Shown here in pieces: positions 17,995 to 29,593 of a stretch of 64,000 nucleotides of DNA (positions within the stretch are counted from its first letter, which is position 1; every line of letters begins with the position of its first letter). Location of the stretch: positions 124,001 through 188,000 of the forward strand of contig JASAOC010002135.1 in the NCBI GenBank assembly GCA_030849835.1. The letters are read 5' to 3'. The notes below the pieces were generated by a model, which had not been told where the DNA came from, did not search any database, and saw nothing but the letters and a program-made list of their open reading frames with translations. Position numbers and translations under genes: made by a program. The stretch is from Herpetomonas samuelpessoai. Its lineage: Eukaryota; Euglenozoa; Kinetoplastea; Trypanosomatida; Trypanosomatidae.

Positions 17995-20076
17995 GAAGGA
18001 AAGCAAAGACTAAATCGGGAGGGAGGGGTGAGAAGTAACCCCTATGGGTACTCTGCGACGCGATGAGCAATGGGTGTGCGAAAGAAAGAGAAACAACAGC
18101 AATCACGTAAATTGCCAGGGCAATCCTTCCAGGTTATGCCAAACGAACTTCTTCTCCACCCTCCCCTAAGTTTTCGTATCCGTCGTGGCGAAGCATCAGC
18201 CGATACTGTTCAGTCTTTTTTTTTTTTTACTTCTCTGGTTTGTTGTGAACCTCTTCTCCACCATCCGGCATTCCTTTTTTTTTTTTTTTTAAATATCTAC
18301 GTTTCTTGTGTGCTTCAATAATCTTTGGTTACCATAAAGCTTCTAAACGATCTCCTCGTGCATTTGAGGCAGACACTGACACATCGCGACAGCACCTATC
18401 GTGTTCTTCTCTTTCCATTTTATTGTGTTTTGCGTTCTCACTATCGTCCCCCCTCTCTCCTCTTGTCGGAGAACACCAACAACAACCCCAAAAAGACAAT
18501 AAGAGAGAGAGAGAGAGAAAATGAAAAAAAAAAAAGAATTAAATGTCTGCGAGTCACTTCATGTTGTATCCTTCTTTCGTCTCATCGCTTTTCTCGTGAA
18601 TTATGATCTTTAAAGAGAGATGCTTCTTATTATTATTATTATTATTATTTTTTTTTTTTTACACACGTGGAGCCGGTACAATGTTTCGCGCACACGCTTG
18701 GACAAATGAGAGCCTTCCCCACTTTCTAATTTAGAAAAAACAAAAACAAACGGAAGCGGTGGTGTCCTGCGAATGCAGTCTCCACCTCTGTCATATCGCG
18801 TGTGCTTGTGTCTGTGCACACCTGACCACGAAGAGAGGAAAAAAGAAAAAAGTTAATAAAAAAACAGATGCGCAGTGGCGTAAGTATCACATGCTTCATT
18901 ATCTGTTGTTCTCTATCCTTTTCGTTTTTCTCTATTTTTTTTTTTTGTGTATGCCACTCTCCAGAGTTTTTTCTTTTGTAAAAATCACGTATTTCTCTTC
19001 TGCAGCATGTTGCTCCACCTGAAATTTGACAGCCCGAAGGGGAAAAATATAATACCACGAATAAGCAAAGAAGAAGAAGAAGAAGAGGAACGCGAGTAGC
19101 GCGACCGAAGCGTATTCCACACACCATGTTTCCTCTCCCGTGTCAGATACCTGCGCGTGCGTACATCTGTGTTCGCTCCCTACCAAGCCCATTAGCCCGA
19201 CAGTGAAAGGGGAGAGAGAGCGAGAGAGAGAGAGAGAGCTCCGTTGGGCCTCACTGCCAAGACGAAATGAATGAAAAAAAAACGTATCTTCGGAAAAATG
19301 AAAAGGAATTCAAGGTATCCCTTCTGCTTCTTCCTCCCGATCTGCACTTGAACATCAACAAACAATAAAACGGAAGACTTCACGCTTTTTTAAATTTATT
19401 TTAATTCTCTCTCTCTCTTTCTTCCTCTCTTTCTCAGCCAGCCTGATCTATTGTTCATCTTCGTTTTTAATTCTTTTTTCCTCTGTTTTTTTTTTTTTTT
19501 ACAACATATTTCAGCTTCACTCTGAGATAACCCATCTCTCGTAAGCCTTGTACCTCTCCTCCTATTGCCCCGGTTTTACGCAACCACAACAACAAAAATA
19601 AATAAAGGAAGATACTCAACAGTCTCATAAGAGCAGCTGAGGACAAACCTTTTTTTTTTCCCTATTCATTTCAAGTTTTATAATTCCTCACATCTGAAGC
19701 TTATTACCATTACCACTTTTTCACTCCATTCGTCCTTCACGAAACGCTGCTGCTCGTAAGTAGAAGCATCGGTGAAGCCCTATCAAGTCCTCCCCTATTT
19801 TTCTTTCTTTCTTCTTCTTCTTTCTTTTACTCTTCGTTCTTTACAATCAAAGTCCATCCATCCGAACTCCTCTTTCGCAGAATTGACGATTGCCATTCGC
19901 GGAAAGAAAAGAATTTCAAGAGAACAGTTTCAAAAGGAAAAACAAAGAAGAGAAGAAACTCCTATAATAAAAAGACAAACAAACAAACAAAAAAAACACG
20001 ATACACGCGTACACAGCATATCTCACCAAAGGTGTCAACGCAAGAAGAAGGCCAAGCAAAAAAAAAAAAAAGAACA
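17995..20076. other. Spacer between DAPDC and transporter 1
   Basis: The 2.1-kb AT-rich spacer has long poly-T runs, a (TTA)n stretch at 18627-18650 and GA/CT runs. I see no convincing coding frame or RNA gene. Confidence 0.6.
19797..19880 (+). promoter_or_regulatory. Probable trans-splice acceptor for transporter 1
   Basis: A T/C tract at 19797-19840 is followed by CTCTTTCGCAG, with the AG at 19879-19880. The implied 196-base 5' UTR contains no ATG before 20077, which supports that start. Confidence 0.55.
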
Positions 20077-21771
20077 ATGTCTATCAGCCCTTACAGTCCT
20101 CAGGGGAACTCCCCACTGAACGACGCGGTGGAAATGCAGCCCGCCAACTACCGTGACGAGACAAACAACAACGACAACAACAACAGCAACAGCAACATCG
20201 CCCATCCGGAGACGTATGCTGATGTCCCTGTCACGGCCCCACAGAAGCTCTCTGGCGCCACCGAGGCCGCCGATGCCCAGGACAATGAACCCATGGGCGC
20301 CTCCCACTTTGACGCAGCGGTGAAGCCGCACGAGCACGCCCTCCACGACCACCATGAAGCGGTTACCGCCGCCATCTACATGAACAATGAAGCGTTGTTC
20401 CAAGCCGCCGATGAGCCTTCGCTGCTCGGTGGTGGGGAAGGGAACTGCGTTACCCGCGCCCTCTCACGCTTTCAGATGGGCCTCGCGCGTCTCGTGCCCC
20501 CCGGCGGCCACATCTCAAACGTCTTCAACTTTGCCTCGAACACGCTCGGCATCGGCATCGTCAGCATGGCGAGTGGCTTCAACCAGACGGGTGTTGTCCT
20601 GTCCGCCATCCTCATGGTGATTTGCGCCTGCATGGTCGTCTTCTCCTTCTACCTGCTGGGCAAGACGGCCGAGCTGACGCACTACCGCTTCTCCTCCTGG
20701 GAGCTTGCCTCGCGCAACCTGCTCTTTCGCGGCGCGGACTACTGCGTCTGCGGCGTCATGATCTTCCTCCAGCTTGGTGGCATGACCGGCTACACCACCG
20801 GCGCGTTCGAACTGCTGGTGCCTTTTCTTGACGACGACAGCGTCGATCCGTTTCTCAAGACCGCCAACGGGCATCGTCTGCTGACCGCCACAATTTGGTT
20901 CTTTGGCATGTTCCTCCTCTGCATTCCTCGCAAGCTCGCCTCGCTGCGCTACGCCAGCATTATCGGCGTCGGCTTTGTCATTTACTTTGTCTTTGCGGTG
21001 GTGGCACGCACTTCGCTCTCGGGATGGCCGCACGTGCATGAGATGCCGCTGTTCGCGACGGGTCTGAACGCCGTCAATGGTCTCAGCCTGTTCATCTTTG
21101 CCTTTCTCGGTCACGGTCTTGCCCTGCGCACAGCACAGGAGGCGGTTGTCAACCACACCAAGCGCCGCATTCGCGCCGTCGGTGCAGAGGCTGCGGCACG
21201 CGAGCCTCCGTTCCGTGCGGGCCGCATGCTTGCGATTGACTCCGCCTGCTCCGTCACGATGATTGGCATTCTGTACTTTATCGTGGGCATTGCGGGGTTG
21301 AGCTACGTCGGCCCCACCATCTCCGGCAGCATCTTTGCGTACTTCAGCGTTCGCGACGATCCTATGATGTGCGTGGCGTACATTGGCATTCTGCTGAAGA
21401 TCTGCGCCGCGTACGCGCTGTCGAACCAGGCGTGCCGCCTGCCCATCTACTACTGCCTCGGCCGCTCGGTGGACGCCGCCCCTTTCTGGCAGCACTTTAT
21501 CATCACCTGCGTCGTGTGCGTTCTGACGCTGATCCTTGGTCTCTTCATTCCGGACATCTCGATTGTGTTCAACCTGCTGGGCTCCATCTGCGGTGGCGTG
21601 CTCGCCTTCCTGCTGCCCGTGTACTACGTCTGCTTCATTGGCGGCTGGACGGTCAAGAATGTGGGCTTGCCCCGCATCCTGATGAGCGTGCTGAACCTGG
21701 TCGGTGGCGTCGTGGCGATTGTGTTTGGCACGGCCGTGACGATTGATGGTTTGGTGAAGACCTATGGTTAA
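20077..21771 (+). CDS. AAT: Amino acid transporter, AAAP family, copy 1
   Basis: This is a multi-pass permease of the amino acid/auxin permease family that is expanded in trypanosomatids. It probably sits in the plasma or an internal membrane and imports amino acids; the substrate cannot be read from sequence. The 564-residue protein has a long polar cytoplasmic N-terminus (about 140 residues), then the family hallmark GGHISNVFNFASNTLGIGIV at the start of the first membrane segment, and about eleven hydrophobic segments to the C-terminus. Open frame continues upstream to a GTG at 20032, but no ATG exists there, so 20077 is chosen. It is the most diverged of three tandem paralogues, differing in the N-terminus and around the second to fourth segments, while its C-terminal third is almost the same as copy 2. 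Confidence 0.87.
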   Translation: MSISPYSPQGNSPLNDAVEMQPANYRDETNNNDNNNSNSNIAHPETYADVPVTAPQKLSGATEAADAQDNEPMGASHFDAAVKPHEHALHDHHEAVTAAIYMNNEALFQAADEPSLLGGGEGNCVTRALSRFQMGLARLVPPGGHISNVFNFASNTLGIGIVSMASGFNQTGVVLSAILMVICACMVVFSFYLLGKTAELTHYRFSSWELASRNLLFRGADYCVCGVMIFLQLGGMTGYTTGAFELLVPFLDDDSVDPFLKTANGHRLLTATIWFFGMFLLCIPRKLASLRYASIIGVGFVIYFVFAVVARTSLSGWPHVHEMPLFATGLNAVNGLSLFIFAFLGHGLALRTAQEAVVNHTKRRIRAVGAEAAAREPPFRAGRMLAIDSACSVTMIGILYFIVGIAGLSYVGPTISGSIFAYFSVRDDPMMCVAYIGILLKICAAYALSNQACRLPIYYCLGRSVDAAPFWQHFIITCVVCVLTLILGLFIPDISIVFNLLGSICGGVLAFLLPVYYVCFIGGWTVKNVGLPRILMSVLNLVGGVVAIVFGTAVTIDGLVKTYG

Positions 21772-22433
21772 CGTCGCCCGCTCGCGCTACCGCAGAGACG
21801 CAGACACACTCAGATAACGCGCGAGTGAAGATGTTTGCGTGTGTGTGTGTGTGTGTGCCCGTGTGTCAGCCGGTCTTCGCTTTCGATATTGTGGGGGACT
21901 CTCGAGCAGTCCTAACCATATTCTTTTATGTTTCAAGCGTCAAGAGAGAAAAAGGAATGAGAGCTTGAGAAACATAAAGAAGAGATACATAACTTTTCAA
22001 CACAAGACGTGAACTTCTCCCGAACCCCAAAAGTTATGAAAAACGGAAAATTTAAATGTACGTTTTCCCATTTCGTTTCTCCTTTGTCTTTTCGTCTTCC
22101 CATACGTGCTTTTGCGTTTATTTTCTTTATTTTCTTTGTTTTATTTTTGAGATTCTCTTCTTCTTGTTTCTTCTTTTCGTTTGGCCAAAGTTGTTGTCGC
22201 GATCGTGGAAGGGATTCGTACAGACCTTGTCGAGAATGCGTGACATCGACCACAACAGCCACACACACACACAAGCACAATCACACCGCGTGTTATCGTT
22301 GCAGGGATTCGCGTTTCAGATCTCTTATTTCCCTCTCTCTCTCTATCTGATGGTTTGTTATGCTCTCTTACGTGGTCCTGTGACAGCGTTTTCTTTTTTT
22401 TCTTTTCCTCTTCTTCTTCTCTCTCCTCAAGTG

Positions 22434-22470
22434 GCCTGCCAGCGCATTTTTTTGAAGCGCGTTAGCAGGC
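22434..22470 (+). other. Stem-loop about 660 bases downstream of transporter 1
   Basis: GCCTGC (22434-22439) pairs with GCAGGC (22465-22470), and inside it GCGC (22442-22445) pairs with GCGC (22457-22460) around a T-rich loop. It was found by eye. Function unknown. Confidence 0.4.
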
Positions 22471-25400
22471 ACCAAAAGGTGAGACTTGTAAAGAGCTGAA
22501 GAAGAAACGAACAACAACCTACAACCACAAGGAAAGGTACGGCCAAGGTATCACGACACGAAAAAAAAAGAAAAGAAAAGAAAAGAGAATACACGTCCGG
22601 AATGAGGAAAAAGAAAGAGAAATGAAACACGAAGCAAACTGCAACGACGACGACGACGACAACAACAAAGAAGCAACAGAGTATGTACTCTTGCTTTTGT
22701 GTTTGAACGTGCAAACCCAACTTTTTTTTTTTTAATAAAGCAGATGCGTTTTTATTCTGGGTGGAAACTGTTCATAAGAAAAAAGAGAAAAGAAAGTGTT
22801 TTCTTTTCTTATTTATGTCCACCCATCCTTGTTTTTGATTTTGTTCGATTTCTCTCTCCCTCTCTCTCTCTCTTTTTCTTTCTGTCTGGCAGCAGCATCC
22901 CTTCATTCTGATTGGTGCGTGTTGTTCCCTCCTCTCTTTCCCTTTCTCTCCTCTAGTGCTTTTTCTTTTTCCTCTCTCTTTTATTATTGTTACTATTATT
23001 GTTGGCTGTGCTCATTTCTCACAGTATGCCAGGGGTGTAGAACGTATTGTTTTGCCTCTGAACTGCGTTTTTTTTTTTTTTTCAAAGAGTCCCTTGCCCA
23101 TTGCCTTTTCATCTTTCATTCATTTCAAAAAATAATAATATATATATAATAATCCATTTCTGTTAACAATTTTTTTTTTTTTGCTCTCTTCTCTCTCTCC
23201 CTTTCTCTATCTTATTCACCTCTACGGTGCTCTTCCTAGAAGAGCTTTTCTTCCCTTGTGTTTCCCCTCATGTTTTCACTCCCCCAACCATTCTTTCTTT
23301 TGTTTTACGTTTGAAATGCGGAGAAAACGCTTTCTTTCTTTTTGCTTTCTTTCTTCCCTCTCATGATTTCATCGCAGTGACGTATGCTGTCTATAAGTTC
23401 AAGAACCGTGCGCTCGTCAGCGCGTTGACCTACACTGGGAGGCTCCTTTCTTTATCTTTTTTTTCTTCTTCTTCTCTTCATGAAGTGGTTCTTCCATCTC
23501 AAACCCTTCGCGTTTCGATGGTGGCAGTAAAAGCCTAAGAGGAACCGTTTCGTGAGTCTCAAAGAGAAAAAAAGAAAGAAAGGAACACGAAGAGAAGAAA
23601 AGGAAAAGAGCGCGTGAGACTCGCGTGTGCTTCACCCCGCCTTCTTTTTCCTTCTTTCTGTTCCTGTTTTTGTTCTTCGTCTCGCTTTCTTCCTTTCTCT
23701 TCCATCACTACCTCAGATGGGGAAGCACTCTACCTCAAAGAGAGAGAGAGAGAGTGCTCTTGACCCGTCGTATAAAAGAGCTCCTTCGTTCATTCTTTTC
23801 TTTTTTTTTCTTTCTCGCTTCACATGCGTTCTTCATATTGCTTTTTTTTTTTTTTTTACAATTTGAAAACGTGAAGCTTTCACGTCACATTTACTTTTTG
23901 TCTCGTGGTTTCTGATCTTTGGCTAGTAGTCCATGAAGGGAAGAAGAAAAAAAGAATCGAATATATACATATTTATACATTCTGAAGTTTTTTAAAATAT
24001 TCTCTTCCCATGATCACCGCGTTAACTTCTTTTTTTTTCTCTTTTTTCATTTCGCTTCCTCTGTCTTCCTTCTCCTGTGGTTATTCCGTTGTGAACACAC
24101 GGAAACCTAGCGGATGGATGCGTAGAGATGTACTGCCCATCGACACCGCTCTTTACGTACATGTGTATCGCTCAGGTAAATGCACATGAGCAGCTACCGG
24201 TGTTCCAACGGAAGAACCATGGGATCGTCTTGATAAATTCGTTCGCTGTGCTTTGAACTCATAATAAGAATGTCGCACACAGGAAAAAAGAAAACAGCAA
24301 GAAAGAGCTAGTGTTGTAGACGGAGAAAGAAGGCGTGCGCTTTCAGCTCTTTGAAGCCACGGTCGTGCAGAACAAAAATACATACACACGTAAAAATAAA
24401 AAATAAAAAGATATGCACAGACAGAGATGGCGCAGCGCCGTGGATCACACCGAAGTGTGACCCCGAACGGCACGCGAACCCATGAAGACAGACAGAAGAA
24501 AAGAAGGAAGAAGAGGAGCAAGAGGCGAGCACGCTCGTAAAACCCATTGCACTTGTCTGTTCTTCACAACGGAGAAGAAACCCGAAGCGGAATGTGAAAG
24601 AGGAGAAAGCCGCAATCAGAGGGGAGGGAACTTCTGCGAAGGAAAAATGTAAAAACATGGACGCTGACGTCGTACGGAGGAAAGAATGACTTGAGAAGAC
24701 AAGAAACACACAGAAAAAAAAAAAGATTTGAGTTCACTGTTTCGCGAGTAGGACATCGTTCCTTCATGTTTCCGTCGTGCGGCTCTTCTTATTGCTTGTC
24801 GTTATTGGGAAAGGAGGGAAGGACGGGTTGAGCGTAAGCTCCTCGCTTCCTCTCTCTGCCCCTTTACATTCACCCACCCCAACATCTTCACCGTCGCAAC
24901 TTCTCTGTGTGTCGTCAGTGTTTTTTTTTTCCTCTTCTTTCGTAAAGTTGAGTCTCCCTCCATTCTTGTTTTTTTCTTTCTCTCTCTTTCTCTCTCTTGT
25001 GCGTGCGATATCATGTGACAACCGGATTCTATTTTATTTTTCCTGCCGCTCTGGAGACGCCGCGGAGAGGACTCGGCACGCGCATCCCCTTCTTGGTTTT
25101 TTTTCTCTCTTGTTTCCTTTTCTCTTCGCAACGAAGCACACTACAACGATGAACACCAAACGAAGGAAAGGGACGAAAATATACATTAAACAAAGTCCCA
25201 AGGAGCACCGGGCAGAGGAAGAAAAAGAAAAGAAAAAGAGAAGAAACAGGCATACACGGAATGCCTTTCTTTCTTTCTTTCTTTCTCTCTTTTCATCTTC
25301 GGCCCATTGTGGTATGAAGGATCGTGCGGAAAACATCGAAAAACGTTTTATCTTTTTGTTTTGAAGTATAACAACACCTCACGGACGCACCAGTGAATCC

Positions 25401-26098
25401 CATGTTTTTTTTTCTCTTTTCCTTTTTTCTTGTCCTTTTCGTACTCCTTTTTTTTTATTGATTTATTTTTCTTTTCTGTCTCCCATCTTCTCCGTATTCA
25501 AATCCGTGCAACGGTTTCGGGTTTTCACGTGAAAGCGAACCCACAACACATGCACAAAGAAGAAGAAGAACAACAGCAGTATCGTGGAGAAGCGATCCTT
25601 CTCATGGTATGAAGGGAAGGAAGGTGAAGGCTGCCTACCGTTAAGTGAATATGGCAAAACACATGTCAACGGGTCGTCGCTTAAAGGAATGCTCATCTCT
25701 GTCGCGATGCACTTTCTTACTTGACGGGATGGGCTTCACCGTTCTTGTGAGAGAAGGAAATCACGAAAAAAAAAAAGCAACATGAAAAGAGAAACGAGAG
25801 ACGAAAAAAAGCTGAGGGGACGCGAAAAGCAAGAACGCGCGTCGCGGTTTCTTTTCTTCGCGCTCTCATCATCTTTTTTTCCCTCTTTTCTCTCTGCTTT
25901 CATGCCTTCTTTCTTCTCGATGTGAACACACACGCACACACACGATGGATTGAAAGGGAATCCTGTGCCGCTGCTCCTCTTCTTGTCCTCACTTCTCTGC
26001 CTTTCTCTCTCTCTCTCTTTTTTTTTTATTGGAAAAATAACGATACTCGCCGTCTTCATTTTTTCCCACTTTTCACTCGCTCCCAAAGTAATAACATA

Positions 26099-26218
26099 AC
26101 CGCTCTCTCCCTTATTCTCTCCCTCTATCTCTTTTTAAACTGTTTCTGAAACCTTACGATTCTTCACGCATATACCACCTAAAATCCCTCACCACGACAA
26201 CCACAACCTCTTCGAAAG
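26099..26218 (+). promoter_or_regulatory. Probable trans-splice acceptor for transporter 2
   Basis: A CT-rich tract at about 26101-26135 is followed by the first AG at 26217-26218. No ATG lies between it and 26313. The later CT repeat has no AG before the start codon, so it cannot be the tract in use for this start. Confidence 0.45.
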
Positions 26219-26258
26219 AAACCATCGAAGCACCGAAAGCACCCTCTGCTCGTTCTTT

Positions 26259-26282
26259 CTCTCTCTCTCTCTCTCTCTCTCT
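26259..26282. repeat. (CT)n microsatellite in the 5' leader of transporter 2
   Basis: An uninterrupted CT run lies 30 bases before the ATG with no AG in between, so it should be retained in the mature leader. Confidence 0.85.
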
Positions 26283-26312
26283 TTCTAAACCACACTCTCA
26301 ACGCCTTTTGCC

Positions 26313-27878
26313 ATGTCCGGTCACACCGACAGCCCCAACAGCTTCAGCAGCGGCGAGCCCGCCTTGATGGACGACATCGCCTTTCAGCCCGCGGAGGAGG
26401 CTCGCCAGCACAGCGGAAGCGATCCTTTCGATGCGGTCCTCAAGCCGAATGGTACCCCTGTGCTGGGGACGGCGGCGACGGCAGCGGAGGGGTACGGGGA
26501 CGAGGATGTCTTTGCCGCCGTGCAGGTGGATGAGAAGGAGATGCCAACGTCGTGCTTTGGCCGCTTCACGTACTACCTTAAGGCGGCGACCAACCGTGTG
26601 GTGCCCCCGGGTGGCCACGTTTCGAACATCTTCAACTTTGCTTCCGGCACCTTGGGCATCGGCATCGTCAGCATGGCGAGTGGCTTCAACCAGACGGGCA
26701 TCTGCCTGTCTGCCATCCTCATGGTGATTTGCGGCTGCATGATTGTCTTCTCCTTCTACCTGATTGGCCGGACCGTGGAGCGATCGCGTTACAAGTACGA
26801 CTCCTGGGAGCTCGCCTCGCGCCACATTCTCTTCCGCGGCGCGGACTACGCGGTGTCTGGCATCATGATCTTCTTTCAGTTCGGCACCATGACGGGCTAC
26901 GTGACAGGTGTGCACGAGCTGATCGAGCCGTTCCTCGATGACGAAAGCGTGAACCCGTTTCTGCGCACGGCGAATGGCCGCCGCATCCTCACGGCGACGG
27001 TTTGGTTCTTTGGCATGTTCGCCCTCTGCATTCCTCGCCGCGTCGCCTCCCTGCGTTACTTCAGCATCATTGGCGTGTGCCTCGTCATTTACTTTGTCTT
27101 TGCGGTGGTGGCACGCTCGTCCATGTCTGGTCTGCCGCACCTGAACGAGATGCCGCTGTTCGCGACGGGTCTGGACGCGGTGAACGGTCTCAGCCTGTTC
27201 ATCTTTGCCTTTCTCGGTCACGGTCTTGCCCTGCGCATGGCGAAGGAGGCGTACACGAATCACATCAAGCGCCGCGTTCGCGCCGTCGGTGCGGAGGCTG
27301 CGGCACGCGAGCCTCCGTTCAGCACGGGCCGCATGCTTGCCATTGACTCCGCCTGCTCTGTGACGATGGTGGGGACGCTGTACTTCATCGTGGGGTTCTT
27401 TGGCCTCGCCTACGTCGGTCCCACCATCTCCGGCAGCATCTTCAAGTACTTTGATGTGCGCAGCGATGTGATGATGTGTGTGGCGTACATTGGCATTCTG
27501 CTGAAGATCTGTGTTGCATACGCGCTGTCGAACCAGGCGTGCCGTCTGCCCATCTACTACTGCCTGCGTCGCTCCGTCGATACGGCGCCGTTCTGGCAGC
27601 ACTTTATCGTGACCTGCGTCGTGTGCGTGCTGTCGCTGATCCTTGGCCTCTTCATTCCGGACATCTCGATTGTGTTCAACCTGCTGGGCTCCATCTGCGG
27701 TGGCGTGCTCGCCTTCCTGATGCCCGTGTACTTTGTGTGCTACACGGGCGGCTGGACGGTCAAGAATGTTGGTCTGCCCCGCATCCTGATGAGCGTGCTG
27801 AACCTGGTCGGTGGCGTCGTGGCGATTGTGTTTGGCACGGCCGTGACGATTGATGGGTTGGTGAAGCGGTATAACTAA
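26313..27878 (+). CDS. AAT: Amino acid transporter, AAAP family, copy 2
   Basis: This 521-residue paralogue has the same topology as copy 1: a shorter cytoplasmic N-terminus (about 95 residues), the hallmark GGHVSNIFNFASGTLGIGIV, and about eleven membrane segments. From the second segment to about residue 240 it is closer to copy 3 (shared VTGVHELIEPFLDDESVNPF), while its C-terminal 100 residues follow copy 1 (shared NVGLPRILMSVLNLVGGV). It looks like a mosaic, which fits gene conversion within the array. The ATG at 26313 is the first one after the acceptor. Substrate unknown. Confidence 0.88.
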   Translation: MSGHTDSPNSFSSGEPALMDDIAFQPAEEARQHSGSDPFDAVLKPNGTPVLGTAATAAEGYGDEDVFAAVQVDEKEMPTSCFGRFTYYLKAATNRVVPPGGHVSNIFNFASGTLGIGIVSMASGFNQTGICLSAILMVICGCMIVFSFYLIGRTVERSRYKYDSWELASRHILFRGADYAVSGIMIFFQFGTMTGYVTGVHELIEPFLDDESVNPFLRTANGRRILTATVWFFGMFALCIPRRVASLRYFSIIGVCLVIYFVFAVVARSSMSGLPHLNEMPLFATGLDAVNGLSLFIFAFLGHGLALRMAKEAYTNHIKRRVRAVGAEAAAREPPFSTGRMLAIDSACSVTMVGTLYFIVGFFGLAYVGPTISGSIFKYFDVRSDVMMCVAYIGILLKICVAYALSNQACRLPIYYCLRRSVDTAPFWQHFIVTCVVCVLSLILGLFIPDISIVFNLLGSICGGVLAFLMPVYFVCYTGGWTVKNVGLPRILMSVLNLVGGVVAIVFGTAVTIDGLVKRYN

Positions 27879-28588
27879 GCCGCACACGCACTCAGATCTG
27901 TCCGGTACATTCACGTGGATGGGCACAACGGACCAGGTTCACCCGCTGCAGGAGCACACGCGCATGCTCGGTCCGCTGCTTTTTTTAAAAATATACTATC
28001 GCCTTTTCCGTCTCAAATGCTTAAGTTTCGTTCTGCTTCATTAACATTCTCCACCGCCAGGAGCCTTGCTTAAGGGTGTTAACGACTCGTCTGGCCACGA
28101 GAAGACGTCCGCTCGTTTATCGGGAGCTGAGAAAAGAAAAAAAAGAAAAAGAAAAGAGACACGGTGGTCTGTCGGATGTTTTTCCTCTCTTCACTTCATT
28201 ACTAAACCATGATGTGATCTGTGGGTAGACGGACGACGGTCGCACCTCGTGTTCTTTCCTTTTTTTCTTTCTTCTCCTCTCTTTCCCTCTGTCGAGCTGT
28301 CTTCTCTTCGTTGTTGTATACCTTCTTTTTTTTTTTTTTTTTTTTGAAATTATTGATTCAGTCTGACCACACGACCTTCCCTACATCGATATCGGCAACA
28401 CGTTCCCACTCAGATGCGCGTTACACGGAACAATTCTCCCTCCATCGTTCGCTCCACACCAGGTTTTTTTTTTCCTTTTCCTCTTTGTTGTCTTCCCAAA
28501 GAGCTTATGGCTTTCCTTCCTCTTTCTACTGACGCCGGCCCATCATTGCCTTTCGGGACAGCACACAAGGGGGAATCTTTGACGATGC

Positions 28589-28614
28589 CGTCTGTAGGGC
28601 TCGTGAGCCAGACG
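28589..28614 (+). other. Stem-loop about 710 bases downstream of transporter 2
   Basis: CGTCT (28589-28593) pairs with AGACG (28610-28614), and GGCTC (28598-28602) pairs with GAGCC (28605-28609), with a four-base bulge on the 5' side. It was found by eye. Function unknown. Confidence 0.4.
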
Positions 28615-29568
28615 CTGTTGTTTCCTTTTTCTTCTTCTTTTTTTCTTCTTTCGACTTCTCCTCTTTCCCTCATACGTTTTTGTTGACTTTATAGCCATTC
28701 TTTTTTTTTTTCTTGTTCGTTGGTTATTATTTATCGCGTTCCCTCGCGCAATCACCGAAGAGTGACTTGCATGCGGACACCTCCAAAAATACGGGAACTG
28801 CGACGCTCCGCGAATGAGAAACCACGCCTAGGCGTTTGCGTTTCTCTCCGGAATGGCAACGCTACACACCCTTCTCTCTCCCTCTCTCTCTCTCTTCGCC
28901 GTGCGCTTGTGATCCCGGCTCTCCTTTATTTCTCTCTCTGTGTTTGTGTGCATGTGTGTGCCACCGCTCTCTCCGAATTCGGCTCCTCTCCTCCCTCTTT
29001 CTCTTCCTCGAGCGATCACAGAGTGTGAATAGATACCCTCCCTCTCCACCCCCTTTTTTTTTTTCGACAGCAGTTCTGCAGTGGTATCGTTCCGCTTTCT
29101 ATCTTTTTTTTTCTTCTTCTTCCTTTCCTCTCACGGGTTTCACAAGACAGGCGAGATGAAGGAGGGAGGGATGGGTGTGTGTGCTTGCTGTTGTATCTCC
29201 ATCTCCCTTTCTATCCATATTAACGCACCTCCTTTTCTCTCTCTCCTACAGGACTTTCTTCGCATTTTTTAAATTTCTTTTTCCATTCGTTCTTCTTGTT
29301 TTTTTTTCTTCTTTGTTTTGATCGTGCACCACAGCACTCCACCTTACCCTCCCATTCCTTTAAGCAACGGTCTTCCGTTCGTTTCGTTTTTTCCTCTTCT
29401 CTTTTCTTCTGTTCGTGTTGTTGAAGTTCACGTCACTGAAATTCATCGTTTTCTCTTGTTCCTCCTTTCACGTGCTCCTTCAACAGAAATCACACCGGCA
29501 ACTAACAAAACAACAACAACAACAACAACAGCATCATGGTTCTCTTTCAAAGCTAATTCACGTCTAGC

Positions 29569-29593
29569 GGTTTCGTGGGGTTGCCTCGAAACC
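29569..29593 (+). other. Stem-loop upstream of transporter 3
   Basis: GGTTTCG (29569-29575) pairs perfectly with CGAAACC (29587-29593) across an 11-base loop. It lies in the complex patch of the spacer. Confidence 0.35.

Larger units (their letters stand above)
21772..26312. other. 4.5-kb gene-free spacer between transporters 1 and 2
   Basis: This is the longest spacer in the window. A (GT)n run at 21839-21857 opens it. The rest is mostly T-rich with G-poor stretches, poly-A and poly-T runs and CT repeats. A few patches (about 24090-24350 and 24740-25080) are more complex but hold no credible frame. The longest candidates (up to 195 codons near 24777) encode Ser/Phe/Lys-rich peptides. It may be a very long 3' UTR of transporter 1 plus intergenic DNA, or the remains of a lost gene. 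Confidence 0.55.

Noticed and set aside
20032-20076. Upstream extension of transporter 1 from a GTG
   Set aside because: It has no ATG and encodes a Lys-rich leader. The ATG at 20077 is the first after the acceptor. The same reasoning removes the non-ATG extensions at 30085, 38220, 41142 and 56875.
24084-24104. Small hairpin TTCCGT/ACGGAA in the long spacer
   Set aside because: A six-pair stem with a nine-base loop is within chance expectation for this length of spacer.
24777-25364. 195-codon frame in the long spacer
   Set aside because: It encodes Ser/Phe/Leu then Lys/Arg-rich sequence arising from CT and GA runs, with no domain and no GC-rich codon pattern.
26298-27926. 542-codon antisense open frame covering transporter 2, with similar ones opposite transporters 1 and 3
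   Set aside because: They are rich in His/Arg/Asp and mirror the sense codon bias. The sense strand has clear family motifs and acceptors, so these are shadows.
28086-28101. Hairpin CTCGT/ACGAG after transporter 2
   Set aside because: The five-pair stem is too weak to call a feature. It also shows how readily such stems arise, which tempers the stem-loop finding.
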